Source: Brenneria alni (lineage in GTDB: Bacteria > Pseudomonadota > Gammaproteobacteria > Enterobacterales > Enterobacteriaceae). From it: 64,000 nt of DNA. Positions 59,266 through 64,000 of the stretch are shown piece by piece. Position 1 is the stretch's first letter. Each line of letters begins with the position of its first letter. The notes beneath the pieces were generated by a model, which was not told where the DNA came from, made no database searches, and was given only the letters and a program-made list of their open reading frames with translations. The stretch is taken from NCBI RefSeq assembly GCF_003666245.1, contig NZ_MJLZ01000013.1, positions 16,516 to 80,515 on the forward strand, written 5' to 3'. The position numbers and the translations under genes are program-made.

Positions 59266-59733
59266 ATGAAACTACGCGATTCTCTGGCGGAAAACCATTC
59301 TATACGCCTGCAAACCGAAGCCAGTACCTGGCAGGAAGCGGTAAAAATCGGTGTTGATCTGCTGGTCGCCGCCGATGTCGTCGAGCCGCGCTACTATCAG
59401 GCCATTCTCGATGGCGTAAAAAATTTCGGCCCTTATTTCGTTATCGCCCCAGGCCTTGCTATGCCTCATGGCCGCCCGGAAGAAGGCGTCATAAAAACAG
59501 GGTTTGCACTGGTCACATTGAAAACGCCGCTGAACTTCAATCATGAAGATAACGATCCGGTCGACATCCTGATCACTATGGCGGCGGTCGATGCCAATAC
59601 CCATCAGGAAGTGGGCATCATGCAAATCGTGAATCTGTTTGAAGATGAAGCCAACTTTGACCGCCTGCGCGCCTGTCGTACCGAGCAGGATGTACTGAAT
59701 TTGATTGACCGAACCGCAATGGCGGCATACTGA
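59266..59733 (+). CDS. ulaC: Ascorbate-specific PTS EIIA component UlaC
   Basis: UlaC accepts phosphate from HPr on His68, in the motif [14 protein letters not shown], and passes it to UlaB. The 155 residues match the EIIA-mannitol/fructose-type fold of E. coli UlaC (154). It starts nine bases after ulaB. Confidence 0.94.
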   Translation: MKLRDSLAENHSIRLQTEASTWQEAVKIGVDLLVAADVVEPRYYQAILDGVKNFGPYFVIAPGLAMPHGRPEEGVIKTGFALVTLKTPLNFNHEDNDPVDILITMAAVDANTHQEVGIMQIVNLFEDEANFDRLRACRTEQDVLNLIDRTAMAAY

Positions 59734-59748
59734 TTAAGGAGTTTGCTG

Positions 59749-60402
59749 ATGTCTCATTTACCGATGTTACAAGTTGCGTTGGATAACCAAACGCTGGCGG
59801 ATGCTTACCAAACCACCCGGCTGATCGCCGAAGAGGTGGACATTATTGAAGTGGGCACCATCCTGTGTGTGGGCGAAGGGGTACGTGCGGTGCGCGATCT
59901 GAAATCCCTTTATCCGCACAAGATTGTGCTGGCGGATGCGAAAATTGCCGACGCAGGGAAAATTCTTTCACGGATGTGTTTCGAAGCCAATGCCGACTGG
60001 GTCACCGTTATTTGCTGCGCGGATATTAACACCGCCGCTGGCGCACTGGAGGTCGCCCGCGAGTTCAAGGGCGACGTGCAGATCGAGCTGACCGGGTTCT
60101 GGACCTGGGAACAGGCTGAAGCCTGGCGGGATATCGGTATCCAACAGGTGGTGTATCACCGCAGCCGGGATGCACAGGCCGCGGGAGTCGCCTGGAGCGA
60201 TGCCGACATCAACGCGATTAAGCGGCTGGCCGCTATGGGTTTCAACGTTACCGTCACCGGTGGCCTGGCATTAGATGATTTGCCATTGTTCAAAGGTATT
60301 CCCATTCATGTATTCATTGCTGGCCGCAGTATTCGTGATGCAGCAAACCCGGTAGAAGCCGCTCGTGAATTCAAACGCAGCATCGCCCAGCTCTGGGGAT
60401 AA
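59749..60402 (+). CDS. ulaD: 3-keto-L-gulonate-6-phosphate decarboxylase UlaD
   Basis: UlaD decarboxylates 3-keto-L-gulonate 6-phosphate to L-xylulose 5-phosphate. The 217 residues (E. coli 216) form an orotidine-decarboxylase-like barrel with [17 protein letters not shown]-type motifs ([13 protein letters not shown]), [12 protein letters not shown] and [12 protein letters not shown]. The ATG at 59749 follows AAGGAG with seven bases spacing; a TTG two codons earlier was rejected. Confidence 0.95.
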   Translation: MSHLPMLQVALDNQTLADAYQTTRLIAEEVDIIEVGTILCVGEGVRAVRDLKSLYPHKIVLADAKIADAGKILSRMCFEANADWVTVICCADINTAAGALEVAREFKGDVQIELTGFWTWEQAEAWRDIGIQQVVYHRSRDAQAAGVAWSDADINAIKRLAAMGFNVTVTGGLALDDLPLFKGIPIHVFIAGRSIRDAANPVEAAREFKRSIAQLWG

Positions 60403-60411
60403 GGTGATTTC

Positions 60412-61272
60412 ATGCTCACGAAAGCGGTTCCTCTCGGTATTTATGAAAAAGCGCTGCCACCGGGCGAAAGCTGGCTGACGCATCTGCAACTGGCGAAAGA
60501 ACTGGGTTTTGATTTTGTCGAAATGTCGGTAGACGAAAGTGATGGCCGACTGGCGCGGCTTGACTGGAGCCGTAAGCAACGCCTGGAGCTGGTCAGCGCT
60601 ATTTCCATCAGCGGTATTCGTGTCCCGTCCATGTGCCTGAGCGCCCACCGGCGCTTCCCGTTGGGTTGCGAAGATGACGACATTCGCAATCAGGGGCTGG
60701 AAATCATGCTCAAGGCCATCCGTCTGGCGCAGGATGTGGGAATTCGTGTCATTCAGCTCGCCGGTTACGATGTCTACTACCAACAGGCTAACGATCTCAC
60801 CCGGGAACGTTTCCGCCACGGCCTGCAACTGGCCGTGGAAATGGCCAGCCGGGCGCAGGTCACGCTGGCGATGGAAATCATGGACTACCCGTTAATGAAT
60901 TCCATCAGCAAAGCGCTGGGCTACGCGAACTATCTCAATAATCCGTGGTTCCAGCTTTACCCGGATATCGGCAACCTGTCCGCCTGGGATAACGATGTAC
61001 AAATGGAGCTGAGAGCAGGGAAAGGCCATATCGTGGCCGTGCATGTTAAAGATACCCGACCGGGGGTTTTCAAAAATGTGCCGTTCGGCACCGGCGTGGT
61101 TGATTTTGCACGTTGCTTTACCACACTCAGGGAAAGCGGCTACTGCGGCCCTTATCTGATCGAAATGTGGAGTGAAACGTCGCCCGACCCGGTAAAAGAA
61201 ATCACCGCTGCGCGTGACTGGGTAAAACAACAGATGGCTCAGGCCGGTTTACTGATGGAGGAAGTCGCATGA
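60412..61272 (+). CDS. ulaE: L-ribulose-5-phosphate 3-epimerase UlaE
   Basis: UlaE epimerises L-xylulose 5-phosphate to L-ribulose 5-phosphate. The 286 residues (E. coli 284) form an AP-endonuclease-2-like barrel with [40 protein letters not shown] and [20 protein letters not shown]. Nine bases separate it from ulaD, and its stop overlaps the ulaF start by four bases. Confidence 0.95.
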   Translation: MLTKAVPLGIYEKALPPGESWLTHLQLAKELGFDFVEMSVDESDGRLARLDWSRKQRLELVSAISISGIRVPSMCLSAHRRFPLGCEDDDIRNQGLEIMLKAIRLAQDVGIRVIQLAGYDVYYQQANDLTRERFRHGLQLAVEMASRAQVTLAMEIMDYPLMNSISKALGYANYLNNPWFQLYPDIGNLSAWDNDVQMELRAGKGHIVAVHVKDTRPGVFKNVPFGTGVVDFARCFTTLRESGYCGPYLIEMWSETSPDPVKEITAARDWVKQQMAQAGLLMEEVA

Positions 61273-61958
61273 TAGAGCCGCTAAAACAGCAGGTTTTTGA
61301 TGCCAATATGGCGCTTCCGCGCCACGATCTGGTGACCTACACCTGGGGTAACGTCAGCGCAATCGATCGGCAACGGCAGCTCATCGTCATCAAGCCCAGC
61401 GGGGTGGCTTATGACATCATGCAGGCCGGTGACATGGTGGTGGTTGATATGCAGGGAGAGGTGGTGGAAGGCAAATACCGGCCCTCTTCCGATACCGCCA
61501 CGCATCTGGAGTTATATCGCCGCTATCCGCAAATAGGCGGGATCGTCCATACCCATTCCACTCACGCTACCGCCTGGGCGCAGGCGGGGTTAGCGATCCC
61601 CGCACTGGGTACGACACACGCCGACTATTTTTATGGCGATATTCCCTGCACCCGGCCTTTAACGCCACAGGAAGTGGAAACGGAATATGAGAAGAATACC
61701 GGCGTCGTCATTGCTCAAACGCTTGGCGACGGCAATCCGCTGCATACACCGGGGGTCATTGTTTATCAGCATGGGCCTTTCAGTTGGGGCAAAGACGCCG
61801 ATGAAGCGGTGCACAATGCGGTGGTGATGGAGGAAGTGGCGAAAATGGCGTGGATCGCCTGTTCGATTAATCCACATCTGCATTCGATCGACGGCTATCT
61901 GATGAATAAACACTTCAACCGTAAGCACGGCCCCCATGCCTATTACGGGCAGCAATAA
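61269..61958 (+). CDS. ulaF: L-ribulose-5-phosphate 4-epimerase UlaF
   Basis: UlaF converts L-ribulose 5-phosphate to D-xylulose 5-phosphate, which enters the pentose phosphate pathway. The 229 residues (E. coli 228) form an AraD-type zinc epimerase with [19 protein letters not shown], and zinc ligands in [13 protein letters not shown] and the later YQHGPFSWG. It completes the ascorbate route from UlaA to xylulose 5-phosphate, all encoded here. Confidence 0.95.
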   Translation: MIEPLKQQVFDANMALPRHDLVTYTWGNVSAIDRQRQLIVIKPSGVAYDIMQAGDMVVVDMQGEVVEGKYRPSSDTATHLELYRRYPQIGGIVHTHSTHATAWAQAGLAIPALGTTHADYFYGDIPCTRPLTPQEVETEYEKNTGVVIAQTLGDGNPLHTPGVIVYQHGPFSWGKDADEAVHNAVVMEEVAKMAWIACSINPHLHSIDGYLMNKHFNRKHGPHAYYGQQ

Positions 61959-62331
61959 CCTTTATAAACCTGCGCCAGCGGCGTAATTTCAGCCACAAGC
62001 CCGGGTTCGTAGGGGGGGCGCTTGAACCACCCTACGTCGGGTGCGTACTACAATGTAGTATAAAAATGGCGGCATTGTGGCGCACGAAATATTCTCAGTT
62101 GTTAAATATTTCAATTTCTGGGCAGCCATACTGCATTAATGCCAGACTCGCTCTGCTTCTTCATTCTTTCTTCACCTCAATACCCCTATTTTTAATGTGA
62201 CAACCATCATCAAATTGTTAGCTGCATCACGCATAAATGTTTTTATTTGGTTAAGCATTAGCTGCCTTGTTTGTTTTCGATTATTATAATGCGCGAAAAC
62301 GAACATTTTTATTTTAACGGTGGAGGTAAAC
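61959..62331. other. 373-bp intergenic region ulaF/glpD
   Basis: No gene is seen. It contains two hairpins: CGTAGGG/CCCTACG (62008-62014 and 62030-62036, GC-rich interior) just after ulaF, a possible terminator without a T-run, and TACTAC/GTAGTA (62046-62051 and 62055-62060, loop AAT). The glpD promoter and GlpR sites lie toward the right edge. Confidence 0.5.
62271..62307 (+). promoter_or_regulatory. Candidate GlpR operator before glpD
   Basis: TGTTTTCG near 62272 is inverted relative to CGAAAACG near 62295, and CGAACATT follows at about 62300. These match GlpR half-sites (TGTTCG...CGAACA-type) as described in E. coli. The element is 25-60 bases upstream of the glpD start, where repressor binding would block transcription. 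Confidence 0.5.
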
Positions 62332-63831
62332 GTGGAAACCAAAGATCTGATTGTGATCGGCGGCGGCATTAACGGCGCAGGCATTGCCGCAGACGCCGCT
62401 GGCCGTGGGTTATCCGTCTTGTTGCTGGAAGCACAGGATCTGGCCAGCGCCACCTCCTCCGCCAGCTCTAAATTGATTCACGGCGGCTTACGCTATCTGG
62501 AACATTATGAGTTTCGCCTGGTCAGCGAGGCGCTCTCCGAGCGTGAAACCCTGCTGAAAATGGCGCCCCACATTATTTTCCCCCTGCGATTCCGCTTACC
62601 GCATCAACCACATCTGCGCCCGGCATGGATGATCCGCATCGGTCTGTTTATGTATGACAACATTGGCAAACGGGTTAGCCTGCCTGCCAGTAAAAGCGTG
62701 AAATTCGGCGCAGGATCGGTATTAAAACCAGAACTGACACAAGGTTTTGAGTATTCAGACTGCTGGGTGGATGATGCGCGTTTGGTGGTATTGAATGCGC
62801 AGGAAGTCACCCGGCGCGGAGGGGAAGTGCGTACCCGCACCAACGTCGTCAGCGCCCGGCGGGAACAAGGTTTGTGGGTGGTGGAAGCCGTCGATTCAAT
62901 CAGCGGTGAAACACTCACCTGGCGCGCCAAAGGTCTGGTCAATGCCACAGGCCCGTGGGTGAAGCAGTTCTTTGATGAGGGCCTGCAACTGAAATCGCCT
63001 TATGGCATCCGTCTGATCAAAGGCAGCCATATCGTGGTGCCCAAAGTCCACAACCAACCTCAGGCTTATATTCTCCAGAATAAAGATCACCGCATTGTGT
63101 TTGTGATCCCCTGGCAGGATGAGTTTTCTATTATCGGCACCACCGATGTGGAATATCATGGCGAGCCGCATAACGTGAAAATCGACGATAGCGAAATTGA
63201 CTACCTGTTGGAGGTTTATAACGATCACTTTAAGCAACCGCTCACCCGTGATGATATCGTCTGGACTTATTCCGGCGTGCGACCATTGTGCGACGATGAA
63301 TCAGACTCTCCGCAAGCCATCACCCGCGATTACACGCTGTCGGTTGACGATGAACACGGTAAGGCTCCGCTGTTATCCGTATTCGGCGGCAAACTGACCA
63401 CCTACCGTAAGCTGGCGGAACATGCGCTGGATAAGCTGGAAAAATATTACCCTCAGGCGGGGAAAGCCTGGACCAGGAATACCGTTTTACCCGGCGGAGA
63501 TATCTCTGGCACGCGTGATGACTACGCCGCCGCCCTGCGCCGCCGCTTTAATCTGCCGGAAGCGCTGGCGCGCCGCTATAGCCGGACATATGGCTCAAAC
63601 AGCGAGCTGATTCTGGCGAATGCCAACGGTCTTGCCTCTCTGGGTGAGCATTTCGGCCACGACCTGTATGAAGCAGAACTTCGCTATCTGGTTGAGAAAG
63701 AGTGGGCGGTCGCACTGGATGATGTCATTTGGCGACGAACAAAACTGGGTATGTGGTTAAATGCAGCACAGCAACAGCGCATCAGCGAGTGGCTGGATGC
63801 CTATCGCCATCCGGTAGAAAAAGTCAGCTAA
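62332..63831 (+). CDS. glpD: Aerobic glycerol-3-phosphate dehydrogenase GlpD
   Basis: GlpD oxidises glycerol 3-phosphate to dihydroxyacetone phosphate at the inner membrane, feeding electrons to ubiquinone. The 499 residues (E. coli 501) start at GTG 62332 (METKDLIVIGGGINGAG, as in E. coli), with GGAGG five bases before. The FAD fingerprint is VIGGGINGAGIAADAAGRG; SKLIHGGLRYLEHYEF and NATGPWVKQFFDEG are conserved. A GTG at 62320 is possible but less well placed. Confidence 0.96.
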   Translation: METKDLIVIGGGINGAGIAADAAGRGLSVLLLEAQDLASATSSASSKLIHGGLRYLEHYEFRLVSEALSERETLLKMAPHIIFPLRFRLPHQPHLRPAWMIRIGLFMYDNIGKRVSLPASKSVKFGAGSVLKPELTQGFEYSDCWVDDARLVVLNAQEVTRRGGEVRTRTNVVSARREQGLWVVEAVDSISGETLTWRAKGLVNATGPWVKQFFDEGLQLKSPYGIRLIKGSHIVVPKVHNQPQAYILQNKDHRIVFVIPWQDEFSIIGTTDVEYHGEPHNVKIDDSEIDYLLEVYNDHFKQPLTRDDIVWTYSGVRPLCDDESDSPQAITRDYTLSVDDEHGKAPLLSVFGGKLTTYRKLAEHALDKLEKYYPQAGKAWTRNTVLPGGDISGTRDDYAAALRRRFNLPEALARRYSRTYGSNSELILANANGLASLGEHFGHDLYEAELRYLVEKEWAVALDDVIWRRTKLGMWLNAAQQQRISEWLDAYRHPVEKVS

Positions 63832-63840
63832 CCCTTCCCC

Positions 63841-63872
63841 GCATAACGTTTACATTTTTGTAAACGTTATGC
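63841..63872. terminator. Perfect 14-bp inverted repeat after glpD
   Basis: GCATAACGTTTACA (63841-63854) and TGTAAACGTTATGC (63859-63872) form a perfect hairpin with loop TTTT, starting nine bases after the glpD stop. No T-run follows the stem, so it may act as an atypical terminator, an mRNA-stabilising hairpin or a protein-binding dyad. A second imperfect hairpin (63912-63939) with A/T runs lies further right. Confidence 0.6.
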
Positions 63873-64000
63873 ATCATCGGTAAGCATCAAATCCTCCCGT
63901 CTGTTATTTCTCTGGCTAAAAAACCGTTTTTTTAACCAGGACACACCCTAAAACCGAATTTATATCATTTTTAATCTATTTCCATGCCCAGGTATATTAC

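Overview
The window is a chromosomal segment of an enterobacterium. The core order (cysG, trpS-gph-rpe-dam-damX-aroB-aroK, hofMNOPQ, mrcA, nudE, igaA, yrfG, hslR-hslO, pckA, ompR-envZ, greB, tex, bioH, gntX, nfuA, malPQ, glpRG, glpE, glpD) is the Escherichia coli cysG-to-glpD region, with near full-length collinear proteins. Sequence divergence and the accessory content (a bifunctional ornithine-lipid synthase, a second citrate synthase, no nir, feo or malT genes at their E. coli positions) suggest a plant- or environment-associated member of the Enterobacterales outside Escherichia/Salmonella. Pectobacteriaceae (Brenneria, Dickeya, Pectobacterium, Lonsdalea) is my best guess. No tRNA, rRNA, prophage, insertion sequence or CRISPR array was recognised.

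Layout: 1-716 holds the first codons of a leftward gene and the wreck of a peptide-type ABC ATPase. Then come cysG and a rightward operon for a polar amino-acid ABC importer plus an M20 amidohydrolase (2531-7167), which sits where E. coli has tsgA-nir. The leftward block 7227-13436 is trpS-gph-rpe-dam-damX-aroB-aroK, followed upstream by the type IV pilus-like DNA-uptake genes hofMNOPQ (13770-17489). These are divergent from mrcA (PBP1a). nudE, igaA, yrfG, hslR, hslO, pckA, ompR-envZ and greB follow.

Between greB and tex lie an OlsF-type ornithine-lipid synthase and a leftward citrate synthase paralogue whose second active-site histidine is asparagine. Between tex and bioH, where E. coli has feoABC, there is a leftward four-gene unit: a large secreted alkaline phosphatase, a small exported DUF3299-like protein, an ABC ATPase and a permease with a histidine-rich periplasmic loop. 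This looks like a metal-linked module. bioH, gntX, nfuA, malQ-malP and glpR-glpG follow.

The glp regulon is split by two cassettes. The first (49463-54646) encodes a DeoR-type DNA-binding domain fused to a ribokinase, a DapA-family lyase and a TctCBA tripartite carboxylate transporter; it looks like a self-contained, uncharacterised uptake-and-catabolism operon for an organic acid or sugar acid. glpE comes next. The second cassette (55148-61958) is a complete L-ascorbate utilisation set: ulaR and ulaG leftward, ulaABCDEF rightward. It takes up L-ascorbate by PTS and converts it to D-xylulose 5-phosphate. glpD closes the window, behind a likely GlpR-controlled promoter.

The least ordinary items are the fused regulator-kinase operon with its internal start site, the citrate synthase with the altered active site, the His-rich permease unit, and a roughly 130-base multi-hairpin intergenic element between pckA and envZ.
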